This document shows positions 1-5,902 of a stretch of DNA of 7,115 nucleotides, one piece after another. A program made the translations under genes and the position numbers. The notes beneath the pieces are model-generated. The model was not told where the DNA came from, did not search any database, and was given only the letters and a program-made list of their open reading frames with translations. How positions within the stretch are numbered: position 1 is the first letter of the stretch; each line of letters opens with the position of its first letter. The DNA comes from Betaproteobacteria bacterium (GTDB lineage: Bacteria > Pseudomonadota > Gammaproteobacteria > Burkholderiales > SG8-39), in NCBI GenBank assembly GCA_029858545.1, contig JAOUFA010000186.1:1-7115 (forward strand), read 5' to 3'.

Positions 1-146
1 GCCACGCATGACCCCAGCACGGTGACCAGCAACATGTCGCGTCCCGTTGCGTAGTACTCCCCGGGCTGAATCTTCGCCGCCTCGACACTGAAGGTCGAGT
101 CGAAATAGATATTCGGCGCGGGATGCTCTGTCCAGACTTCCGCCAT
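1..146 (-). CDS. cheD: CheD, chemoreceptor glutamine deamidase (5' part, truncated by window edge)
   Basis: Translating the minus strand from the ATG at 146-144 gives 48 complete codons and runs off the window. CheD converts specific receptor glutamines to glutamate in the cytoplasm and in some bacteria also binds CheC. The visible part carries the family hallmark: a K-I-Q-P-G-E-Y-Y segment (residues 25-32), then T-G-R-D and L-G-S-C-V. Cys47 in that last motif corresponds to the catalytic cysteine of CheD. The catalytic His and Thr partners cannot be checked because most of the protein is missing; the family is usually about 160-200 residues. The start is supported by a GGGAG Shine-Dalgarno 5 nt upstream. 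The gene begins 12 nt after the cheR stop, so the two are very likely co-transcribed and perhaps translationally coupled. Identification is by motif recognition. Confidence 0.9.
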   Translation of the reverse strand, partial: MAEVWTEHPAPNIYFDSTFSVEAAKIQPGEYYATGRDMLLVTVLGSCV

Positions 147-151
147 GCGCG

Positions 152-156
152 CTCCC
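152..156 (-). promoter_or_regulatory. Shine-Dalgarno site of cheD
   Basis: On the minus strand GGGAG lies 5 nt upstream of the cheD ATG, in the 12-nt gap after the cheR stop codon. It supports the chosen cheD start. Confidence 0.6.
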
Positions 157-158
157 GC

Positions 159-1070
159 TTAGCCCCGCCCGGCGGCATACGGCGACGATCCTCGTCCGAG
201 CTGGCGTTCGTAGACCGTACGCCCCCGCGACCTGAATGGAATGCGGCCTTGCGTGAAGTTCTCCGAATGCCCGGCAAACAACAGGCCGCCGGGCTCAAGC
301 AACTCGGCGAAGCGATCCAAGACAGCATATTGCGTCGGTTTGTCGAAATAGATCATCACGTTACGGCAGAAGATCGCATCCAGTGGAGCACGCAACGGCC
401 AGGAACTCTCGAGCAGATTGACCTGCCGGAACGTCACGAGGCTCTTGATCTCCGGGCGTACCATCACCTGCCCCGCCTTGCGCCCGATTCCTTCCAGAAA
501 GAAGCGTTCCTTGTATCCGTGGGGTAGATTTTCGATCCGTTCGAGAGCGTAGACGCCGCGCTCGGCGGTTTCCAATACATTGGTATCGACATCGGTCGCC
601 AGAATATGAGCCCCGCCGGCGATCGACGCGGCAGACAGCGTCATCGCGATCGAGTAGGCCTCCTCTCCGGTGGAGCATCCGGCACACCAGATCACCGCCG
701 GACGCCGCGCATGGCGCGGTGCCAGGTAGCTCTCAAGAATCGGAAAGTGATGAGGTTCCCGGAAGAATGCGGTGAGGTTGGTGGTCAGGGCGTTTACGAA
801 CGCCTTGCGCTCGCTTTCACCGTGCTTTTCCACCAGATCCAGGTAGTCGCTGAAACGGTGCATGCCCAACGCACGCACTCTGCGAACCAGCCGGCTGTAG
901 GCCATCGTGCGCTTGCTGTCACCGAGTTTGATCCCCGCTTCCTCATAGATGATCCGCCGGACCCGCTCGAAATCGCCGTCGGAATATTCGAATTCAGTGC
1001 TATTTGGCGCCCGCCCCGGTCCATCGGCACGGGGCACTTCACGCCGCTGAGTTGTCGAATCAGTGGTCAT
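159..1070 (-). CDS. cheR: CheR, SAM-dependent chemoreceptor glutamate methyltransferase
   Basis: CheR methylates glutamates in the cytoplasmic bundle of methyl-accepting receptors using S-adenosylmethionine, giving sensory adaptation. The 303-residue product matches the usual CheR length (E. coli 286) plus a short polar N-terminal tail. Residues about 27-90 form the N-terminal helical CheR domain. The conserved L-T-T-N-L-T-A-F-F-R-E segment (about 95-105) contributes to the active site. The SAM-binding motif W-C-A-G-C-S-T-G-E-E is at about 128-137, A-T-D-V-D at 158-162, C-R-N-V-M-I-Y-F at about 235-242, and P-G-G-L-L-F-A-G-H-S-E-N near the end. No key residue appears lost. I chose the ATG at 1070-1068. 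An in-frame TTG at 1082 would add four residues, and an in-frame stop lies just upstream of that; neither start has a strong Shine-Dalgarno. The gene lies between cheB (about 130 nt upstream) and cheD (12 nt downstream). Confidence 0.95.
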   Translation of the reverse strand: MTTDSTTQRREVPRADGPGRAPNSTEFEYSDGDFERVRRIIYEEAGIKLGDSKRTMAYSRLVRRVRALGMHRFSDYLDLVEKHGESERKAFVNALTTNLTAFFREPHHFPILESYLAPRHARRPAVIWCAGCSTGEEAYSIAMTLSAASIAGGAHILATDVDTNVLETAERGVYALERIENLPHGYKERFFLEGIGRKAGQVMVRPEIKSLVTFRQVNLLESSWPLRAPLDAIFCRNVMIYFDKPTQYAVLDRFAELLEPGGLLFAGHSENFTQGRIPFRSRGRTVYERQLGRGSSPYAAGRG

Positions 1071-1202
1071 GGCCGTCGGCAACCCGCAATCGCGGAACTG
1101 GAACTTGTTCGCGACAAATCATTGAGATGGGAGACTGCTGCGTACGACATTGGGCGGGCCGCTTTCATCGCGAAATTGAGTTCAGATCCCGCGAAGCAGG
1201 CT

Positions 1203-2294
1203 CTAGGACCCCTCTTGCGCCGATCCTCCGGGTGCGTGTCCCAAAAAGGCGAGCACGCGTCTCGAAATCATCTTCAACGGGAGGACCTCCGCCGCCGCCC
1301 CCTTGGCGATCGCTTCCTTCGACATGCCGAAAACAACGCTCGTGGCTTCATCCTGGGCGATCGTGAAGGCCCCTGCCTTTTTCATCTCCAGCAATCCCTC
1401 TGCGCCATCGCTCCCGGCGCCCGTCAAGATGATCCCGATCCCGTCCTTGCCGGCCGCGGTCGCGGCGGAACGGAACAACACGTCTGCCGAAGGCCGCGCG
1501 GAGTTCACCGGAGCCTGCTGACCGAGCGCAATCCCGTAGCCCCGCGAACCGTGGTTCGTGAGTGTGAGGTGCATGTCGCCGGGCGCGATATACGCGTGCC
1601 CCGGCAACACCGGCTCCTCATTCTTGGCCTCCGAAACCGCAATAAAGCACAACTCGTCGAGACGCTTGGCGAACATTTCGGTGAATCCCGCGGGCATCTG
1701 CTGGACGATCAGGATTCCAGGGCAATTGCCCGGCATGCGTTGAAGAATATGCTGGATCACATCCGTTCCGCCGGTCGCACCGGCCATCACGATGACCTTG
1801 TTCTGGCTGTCCGCGCCATCTTTGAGCGTCAACGCCTCGTCAGCGAGATCGGCTTCATCGAGCTTCTCGGCGGACGCGTCCGGCACTTTGATCTTGTCGC
1901 GCGCCGCGAAGGCACCGCGGATCTTCTCGACGATTGCACGCGAGTAATCCTCGGCTCCCGCCTGCCCCGTGATCGGCTTGCCGACAAAATCCACCGCACC
2001 CAGGCTCAGCGCGCGAAAGGCGAGGTCTGTTCCTTCGCGCGTATAGGAGGAGAGCATCACCACGGGCATCGGCCTCACCCGCATCAGGCGCCGCAGGAAC
2101 GCCAGCCCGTTCATCTTCGGCATTTCCACATCCAGCGTCAGCACATCCGGATTCAATTGGCGAATCATGTCGCGCGCCACAACCGGATCCGGTGCCGCGC
2201 CGACCACGGTCATGTCGGGCTGCTCGTCGATGATTTCCTTCAGCACCTTGCGGATGACCAACGAGTCGTCGATGATTAGTACCTTGATTTTCAC
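1203..2294 (-). CDS. cheB: CheB-family protein: intact receiver domain plus methylesterase domain with a degenerate active site
   Basis: The protein is 363 residues long, normal for CheB, which demethylates and deamidates chemoreceptors once CheA phosphorylates its receiver. The receiver (about 1-110) is complete: acidic pair Asp9/Asp10, phospho-acceptor Asp55 in L-D-V-E-M-P, Ser82/Ser83 and Lys106 in G-K-P. An acidic linker (about 111-165) leads to a CheB effector domain (about 166-355) of clearly correct fold: T-G-G-T (174-177), M-P-A-G-F (200-204), L-P-G-H-A-Y-I-A-P-G-D (230-240), I-L-T-G-x-G-S-D-G-A. The active site is not canonical. Aligned with E. coli CheB, catalytic Ser164 is Ala173 (GCG), His190 is Gln199 (CAG) and Met283 is Ala293; only Asp286 remains, as Asp296. 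I therefore infer a phosphorylatable CheB without methylesterase activity. The GTG start is supported by GAGGTGA. The gene starts 47 nt after cheA. Confidence 0.93.
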   Translation of the reverse strand: MKIKVLIIDDSLVIRKVLKEIIDEQPDMTVVGAAPDPVVARDMIRQLNPDVLTLDVEMPKMNGLAFLRRLMRVRPMPVVMLSSYTREGTDLAFRALSLGAVDFVGKPITGQAGAEDYSRAIVEKIRGAFAARDKIKVPDASAEKLDEADLADEALTLKDGADSQNKVIVMAGATGGTDVIQHILQRMPGNCPGILIVQQMPAGFTEMFAKRLDELCFIAVSEAKNEEPVLPGHAYIAPGDMHLTLTNHGSRGYGIALGQQAPVNSARPSADVLFRSAATAAGKDGIGIILTGAGSDGAEGLLEMKKAGAFTIAQDEATSVVFGMSKEAIAKGAAAEVLPLKMISRRVLAFLGHAPGGSAQEGS

Positions 2295-2298
2295 TTCT

Positions 2299-2305
2299 TC
2301 ACCTC
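2299..2305 (-). promoter_or_regulatory. Shine-Dalgarno site fixing the GTG start of cheB
   Basis: GAGGTGA on the minus strand lies 4 nt upstream of the GTG at 2294-2292. It is a strong ribosome binding site and justifies the non-ATG start. The receiver domain begins within a few residues of this codon. Confidence 0.7.
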
Positions 2306-2341
2306 AGCTTCCTCGCTCCGTTTGCACTTTACGCATTGCGC

Positions 2342-4468
2342 CTAGGCTGCGGGTTCGACTGGTAGGCCTTCGATGGACTCGGATACCCCGACGATCGCAG
2401 AGATATCCAAAATGAACGCCACCCGTCCATCGCCCATGATGGTCGCGCCGGAAATGCCACGCACCTTGCGAAAGTTCGCCTCCAGACTCTTGAGGACTAC
2501 CTGATGCTGACCGAGCAATTCATCCACGCGTAATGCCGCCCGACCCCGCTCGTTCTCCAGAATGACCAGCACCCCGGTCATTTCGTCAGCGGTCGCCGCG
2601 GGCAGCCCAAGGAACGCGGCCAGCGAAACGACCGGGAGATACTCGCCGCGCACGCTGATCACCTCGCGCCCCCCCACTGTCTTGATCTGTCCAGGCGAAG
2701 GTTGCAGCGATTCGGCAATGTGCGCGAGCGGCACGATATATGTCTCCCCCTGCACGCGCACCGACATGCTATCGATGATCGCCAGAGTCAACGGCAGCCG
2801 AACCCGGATACTCGTACCTTGCCCGGCCGACGACTCGATTTCAATTCGACCACCGAGTGCCGCAACATTGCGCTTTACGACATCCATGCCGACGCCGCGG
2901 CCCGATACGTCGGTCACCGCACGCGCAGTCGAAAATCCCGGGGCGAAGATGATCTGATACAGATCCGCGTCGCTCATCGACTCGTCTGCCTCCATGCCCA
3001 GTTCGCGCGCCTTGGCGATGATCCGTTGGCGATCCAGGCCGACGCCGTCGTCGGTCACGGAAATCACGATGCTGCTGCCTTGGTGGGCCGCCGACAACAG
3101 TAGCAAGCCTTCCTGGGGCTTGCCATTCGCTGTCCGCTCGGCGGGCGTTTCGATGCCGTGATCCAGGGCATTGCGCACCAGGTGCGTAAGAGGATCAGCG
3201 ATACGCTCGATCAGCCCTTTGTCGAGTTCGGTCTCCTCGCCATGGGTTTCGAGGCGAACCTTCTTGCCGAGCCGTTCGGCAAGATCGCGCACCATGCGGG
3301 GATACCGGTTGAACACGAAACTGATCGGCAGCATGCGAATCGACATCACCGCTTCCTGCATGTCGCGCGTATTGCGCTCCAGTTGAGTCAGTTCGTGCAG
3401 CAGTCGCGTGGTATCCAAAGTGCCCAGCGCGCGCGCCGCCTGCGAAACCATCGACTGGGCGATCACCAGTTCTCCAACCAGATTCACGAGCTGGTCGACT
3501 TTCACCACATTGATTCGTATCGACGAGGTTTCGAGGCCACCCTCGGCTTCGGTTCGTCGATCCACTCCGGTACGGCGCTCGGAAACTGGACGCTCGGCGA
3601 CGTCAGTACCTCGCCTGCGTTTCTTCGGCAGCGGTCCGAAGAAACCATAGGCGTCGTCTGCGCCAGATGGCGTTCCGGACGGTGCTACCTGCTTTTCGGC
3701 GGGGGCGGGAGTTGCCACCGGCTCTTCACTCACCGCGGGTGCCGGCGTAACAGCCGCCGCAACCGGCGCAGCGGGCGGGGGCACGCTCGCTGCCGACACG
3801 ATCTCGATACTCTCGGCAGGAACGAGAAACTCCAGGCTGTCGCGCAACTCGTCGAGCTCGGCATCGGTCTCGATGTCGAAAGTCAGCGGCGTCTTGAAAT
3901 CGTCCTCGACGCCGGTCGCGACGATGGTCACCTTTCCGGCTCCACGGATGTCCGCGAGCAACTTGTCGAGCGATCCTGGATCCGCGCGGAACTCCGCGCC
4001 GAGCGCGATGCGCACCCTGAACGGCCCTTTTCCGGGCTCCGCCGCGCCGGCCTCGACCGTACCCGCGGCCTCGCCTTCCGGCTGCCTCTCGAAATTTTCC
4101 AGTCTCTGGCGCGCGCCCGCTGCAGCTTCTTCGTCCGCTGTTCCGCCTCCTTTCAGTGCGAGAACGTGGGCACGCATCACGTCGCAGGTGGAAAGCACCA
4201 CATCGACGAGCCGCTTGGAAGGTGCGACTCCTCCTTTTCTCATGCGATCGAGCAACGACTCGAGCACATGGGTCAGGTCGGCGAGACTCTGGAAGCCGAA
4301 TATCCCCGCACCGCCCTTGACCGAATGCGCGGCCCGGAATATTCCGTTCAGCGCCTCGGAATCGGGTCTTTCGATATCCAGATCCAGCAGCAGCGCCTCC
4401 ATGCTGCTGAGATGCTCAAGTGCCTCCTCGAAGAAGGCGGCGGAAAAACGCGACAGATCCAGGGCCAC
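2342..4468 (-). CDS. cheA: CheA, chemotaxis histidine autokinase
   Basis: CheA is the cytoplasmic dimeric kinase that docks on receptors through CheW and phosphorylates CheY and CheB. The 708-residue product has the standard domains in order. P1/Hpt (about 1-110) has phospho-acceptor His48 in A-A-H-S-V-K-G-G-A-G. A P2-like alpha/beta segment covers about 150-224. A long Ala/Pro-rich linker (about 226-268) is followed by a Y-G-F-F motif (274-277) and an Arg/Lys-rich stretch (282-305). P3 dimerisation spans about 313-378. The P4 ATPase has its N box in L-T-H-L-V-R-N-A-L-D-H-G (427-438), D-D-G-V-G (473-477), F-A-P-G-F-S-T (508-514) and G-R-G-V-G-M-D-V-V (523-531). A P5 CheW-like regulatory domain covers about 565-700. 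There is one Hpt and no fused receiver. The start is a GTG at 4468-4466, 14 nt after the cheY stop, with only a weak Shine-Dalgarno. His48 falls at the same number as in E. coli, which supports this start. Confidence 0.97.
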   Translation of the reverse strand: MALDLSRFSAAFFEEALEHLSSMEALLLDLDIERPDSEALNGIFRAAHSVKGGAGIFGFQSLADLTHVLESLLDRMRKGGVAPSKRLVDVVLSTCDVMRAHVLALKGGGTADEEAAAGARQRLENFERQPEGEAAGTVEAGAAEPGKGPFRVRIALGAEFRADPGSLDKLLADIRGAGKVTIVATGVEDDFKTPLTFDIETDAELDELRDSLEFLVPAESIEIVSAASVPPPAAPVAAAVTPAPAVSEEPVATPAPAEKQVAPSGTPSGADDAYGFFGPLPKKRRRGTDVAERPVSERRTGVDRRTEAEGGLETSSIRINVVKVDQLVNLVGELVIAQSMVSQAARALGTLDTTRLLHELTQLERNTRDMQEAVMSIRMLPISFVFNRYPRMVRDLAERLGKKVRLETHGEETELDKGLIERIADPLTHLVRNALDHGIETPAERTANGKPQEGLLLLSAAHQGSSIVISVTDDGVGLDRQRIIAKARELGMEADESMSDADLYQIIFAPGFSTARAVTDVSGRGVGMDVVKRNVAALGGRIEIESSAGQGTSIRVRLPLTLAIIDSMSVRVQGETYIVPLAHIAESLQPSPGQIKTVGGREVISVRGEYLPVVSLAAFLGLPAATADEMTGVLVILENERGRAALRVDELLGQHQVVLKSLEANFRKVRGISGATIMGDGRVAFILDISAIVGVSESIEGLPVEPAA

Positions 4469-4482
4469 GAGTCGGATTCCGT

Positions 4483-4860
4483 CTAGTCGAGAATCTTATG
4501 CAGCATTTCGATCAGGCGCTCCGGATCGAAGGGTTTCACCATCCAGCCCGTCGCGCCGACCTCCTTGCCCAGCTGCTTCATGGCAAACGACGATTCGGTC
4601 GTCAACATCACGATTGGCGTTTCGCTGTACTCAGGCAGGGAGCGCAGTTCGCGGATCAGTGTGATGCCATCCATTCTGGGCATATTGTGGTCCGTGAGGA
4701 CAAGATCGATCTTGTTCGCCTTGGCGACCTCCAGGCCGTCGACGCCGTCCACCGCCTGCAGCACGCGGAATCCATTCGACTCCAAGACGAAGATCAGCAT
4801 TTGCCGGATCGACGGAGAATCGTCGATCGTCAGTATGGTCATCTGGTTTCGCTGTTCCAT
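4483..4860 (-). CDS. cheY: CheY-type single-domain response regulator
   Basis: This is a 125-residue stand-alone receiver, the diffusible phospho-signal made by CheA. The conserved sites are all present: acidic pair Asp13/Asp14, phospho-acceptor Asp57 in L-T-D-H-N-M-P, Thr87 in M-L-T-T, and Lys109 in V-K-P-F. Asp57, Thr87 and Lys109 keep E. coli CheY numbering. The switch aromatic at position 106 is Trp rather than Tyr. There is no output domain, so it should act by binding a partner: a flagellar switch if this cluster controls motility, or another target if it does not. The ATG at 4860-4858 has a weak AGG-containing site just upstream; a second in-frame ATG at residue 7 (4842) is possible. 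The gene sits 14 nt ahead of cheA and 112 nt after the CheZ-like gene. Confidence 0.94.
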   Translation of the reverse strand: MEQRNQMTILTIDDSPSIRQMLIFVLESNGFRVLQAVDGVDGLEVAKANKIDLVLTDHNMPRMDGITLIRELRSLPEYSETPIVMLTTESSFAMKQLGKEVGATGWMVKPFDPERLIEMLHKILD

Positions 4861-4972
4861 GGCGCCTATCTATCCGTCATTAGCTTTCCGATTCCGGACA
4901 CCGCGAGAGCGCCCGACCCCTGTCAGATCACACTACCGCGAGCTGTGCCAACCAGCCGCGTTTCCGATTCAC

Positions 4973-5533
4973 TCAAAACAACTCAATCTCCCCACTAGCC
5001 ATATTGGCTTGGTCAACGGGCTTTCTCAGGCGACGGTCGAGCGCGGCCAGATTGCTAGCAAGCGCCGTACGCATTCCCGCGAGCTTGCGCGCAAGTTCGC
5101 CCTCATCCACGCCCTCGAAACCATCGCCAAGGCCCCGGCTCAGGCTTTCGAGTTCCGCCAGAAAAGTATCGAAACGCTCCCGGATATGCGCGAGCAACTG
5201 ACTCGAAATGTCGTGAAACTGCATCGCCGGCAAAGCCGTGCGTGTGACCGAGGCCAGCTGCGCCGCGAAACTTCCTTCCTCCGCATGCCTTTCCTCGCCG
5301 CCGATCCCCTGTCGGCACACCATGAACACCGGCATCAGGTGCGTCGCGGCATCGTCGAGAATGGCTCGGGTCTGCTCCACTTCCTGCCGTGCCATGTACA
5401 TGTGCACGGCAAAACCGCGCACCAGTTCGAGCATCAGTGCCCGAATTTCCCGGTCGAGTTCCAAGCGTGCCCCTGCAAGGTTCGTCGCACCCCCCTGCGT
5501 CGCCGCACCCTGCTTTCCTCCCTCGACCGTCAT
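4973..5533 (-). CDS. CheZ-like protein, probable CheY-phosphate phosphatase (first gene of the operon)
   Basis: The 186-residue product appears largely helical, with no signal peptide or membrane segment, and sits directly upstream of cheY. Residues 104-120 (M-Q-F-H-D-I-S-S-Q-L-L ending H-I-R-E-R) resemble the CheZ active-site helix, in which an Asp and a Gln four residues later (Asp143 and Gln147 in E. coli) contact the CheY active site. Here these would be Asp108 and Gln112. The protein ends in an acidic-hydrophobic tail, S-G-E-I-E-L-F, which recalls the CheY-binding C-terminal peptide of CheZ. It is slightly shorter than E. coli CheZ (214 residues), and overall similarity outside these two elements is not obvious by eye. 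The alternative is an unassigned chemotaxis accessory protein. The ATG at 5533-5531 has a strong Shine-Dalgarno. Phosphatase function is inferred from the motif and position. Confidence 0.7.
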   Translation of the reverse strand: MTVEGGKQGAATQGGATNLAGARLELDREIRALMLELVRGFAVHMYMARQEVEQTRAILDDAATHLMPVFMVCRQGIGGEERHAEEGSFAAQLASVTRTALPAMQFHDISSQLLAHIRERFDTFLAELESLSRGLGDGFEGVDEGELARKLAGMRTALASNLAALDRRLRKPVDQANMASGEIELF

Positions 5534-5540
5534 CCTGATA

Positions 5541-5545
5541 TCCTC
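5541..5545 (-). promoter_or_regulatory. Shine-Dalgarno site of the CheZ-like gene
   Basis: GAGGA on the minus strand, within a longer purine-rich GGAGCGAGGA, lies 7 nt upstream of the ATG at 5533-5531. It is a strong ribosome binding site for the first gene of the Che operon. Confidence 0.7.
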
Positions 5546-5594
5546 GCTCCCCGTTCCAATCCCCGTTGCCGAGCAACGTCATCGTTATTGCCCG

Positions 5595-5622
5595 GTTATA
5601 TTAGCTCAGTCACGGAAGGCAA
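5595..5622 (-). promoter_or_regulatory. Candidate sigma70-type promoter of the Che operon
   Basis: Reading the minus strand, TTGCCT (5622-5617; 4 of 6 matches to TTGACA) is separated by 16 nt from TATAAC (5600-5595; 5 of 6 matches to TATAAT). It lies in the only AT-rich stretch near the operon head and would give a 5' leader of about 55 nt before the CheZ-like ATG. I found no sigma28-like (TAAA/GCCGATAA) flagellar promoter here. The call rests on pattern matching only. Confidence 0.45.
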
Positions 5623-5732
5623 ATTAAAAATTAGGTTAAAAAGAGGGGCGAAATTCACGCCTGCCCCGGATCGCCACAACGCACGGCATAGTCCACACGC
5701 CGCAATGCCGGGCACCGCGACCACCGCCATCG

Positions 5733-5764
5733 GCCGTCAAAACGGCAAAATTTGCAATTGTTGC
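5733..5764. repeat. Cluster of short inverted repeats, possible operator
   Basis: Three adjoining or overlapping dyads are directly visible: GCCGT/ACGGC around a 4-nt CAAA loop (5733-5746), GCAAA/TTTGC around one base (5745-5755), and GCAA/TTGC around three bases (5754-5764). They lie about 140 nt upstream of the receiver-kinase ATG and about 110 nt upstream of the Che promoter candidate. No T-tract follows the hairpin on either strand, so it is not a standard terminator. A regulator binding site is a guess; arms of 4-5 bp can occur by chance. Confidence 0.3.
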
Positions 5765-5902
5765 GAGTCGACGCCCTGCACGGATGACGGAACGGATAAA
5801 ATCGAGCGTAATCATTTTTCCGACGATGACTCGCTGATCACCGATTGAGTGTTCGTCCCTGATCGCTTCCCCGGAACACGAGCGATATACCCAGATTCTT
5901 CC

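Larger units (their letters stand above)
5534..5902. other. Divergent intergenic region between the Che operon and the receiver-kinase gene
   Basis: These 369 nt separate two divergent start codons. The part next to the Che operon (about 5584-5645) is AT-rich and holds the minus-strand promoter candidate. The middle (5733-5764) holds a cluster of short inverted repeats. I see no convincing sigma70 or sigma54 promoter for the plus-strand gene: TAAAAT at 5797-5802 resembles a -10 box but has no acceptable -35 partner. No convincing protein-coding gene, RNA gene or terminator is visible. Confidence 0.6.

Noticed and set aside
1067..1168. A 33-codon minus-strand ORF in the cheB-cheR gap whose TGA overlaps the cheR ATG (ATGA), as in a coupling leader peptide.
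   Set aside because: Neither of its ATGs has a Shine-Dalgarno and the peptide shows no recognisable feature; one short open frame in a gap of about 130 nt is expected by chance.
606..2279. Long plus-strand open frame antisense to cheR and cheB (and similar ones opposite cheA and cheY).
   Set aside because: These are antisense shadows typical of GC-rich coding DNA: Arg/His-rich translations with no domains, lying opposite well-supported genes.
4885..4970. The 10-bp sequence TTTCCGATTC occurs twice (4885-4894 and 4961-4970) around the gap between the CheZ-like gene and cheY.
   Set aside because: A single pair of 10-mers, one partly inside the end region of a coding gene and not in a recognisable promoter arrangement, is compatible with chance.
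5745..5764. Possible sigma54 promoter (GGC...TTTGCA) upstream of the receiver-kinase gene.
   Set aside because: The spacing between the GG and GC elements is 8 nt instead of the required 10, and the TGGCAC element is absent.
5705..5848. A 47-codon plus-strand ORF with a Cys-rich patch (I-C-N-C-C then C) in the divergent intergenic region.
   Set aside because: There is no ribosome binding site, the frame is open far upstream as an antisense frame through the Che genes, and the sequence resembles no small protein I recognise.
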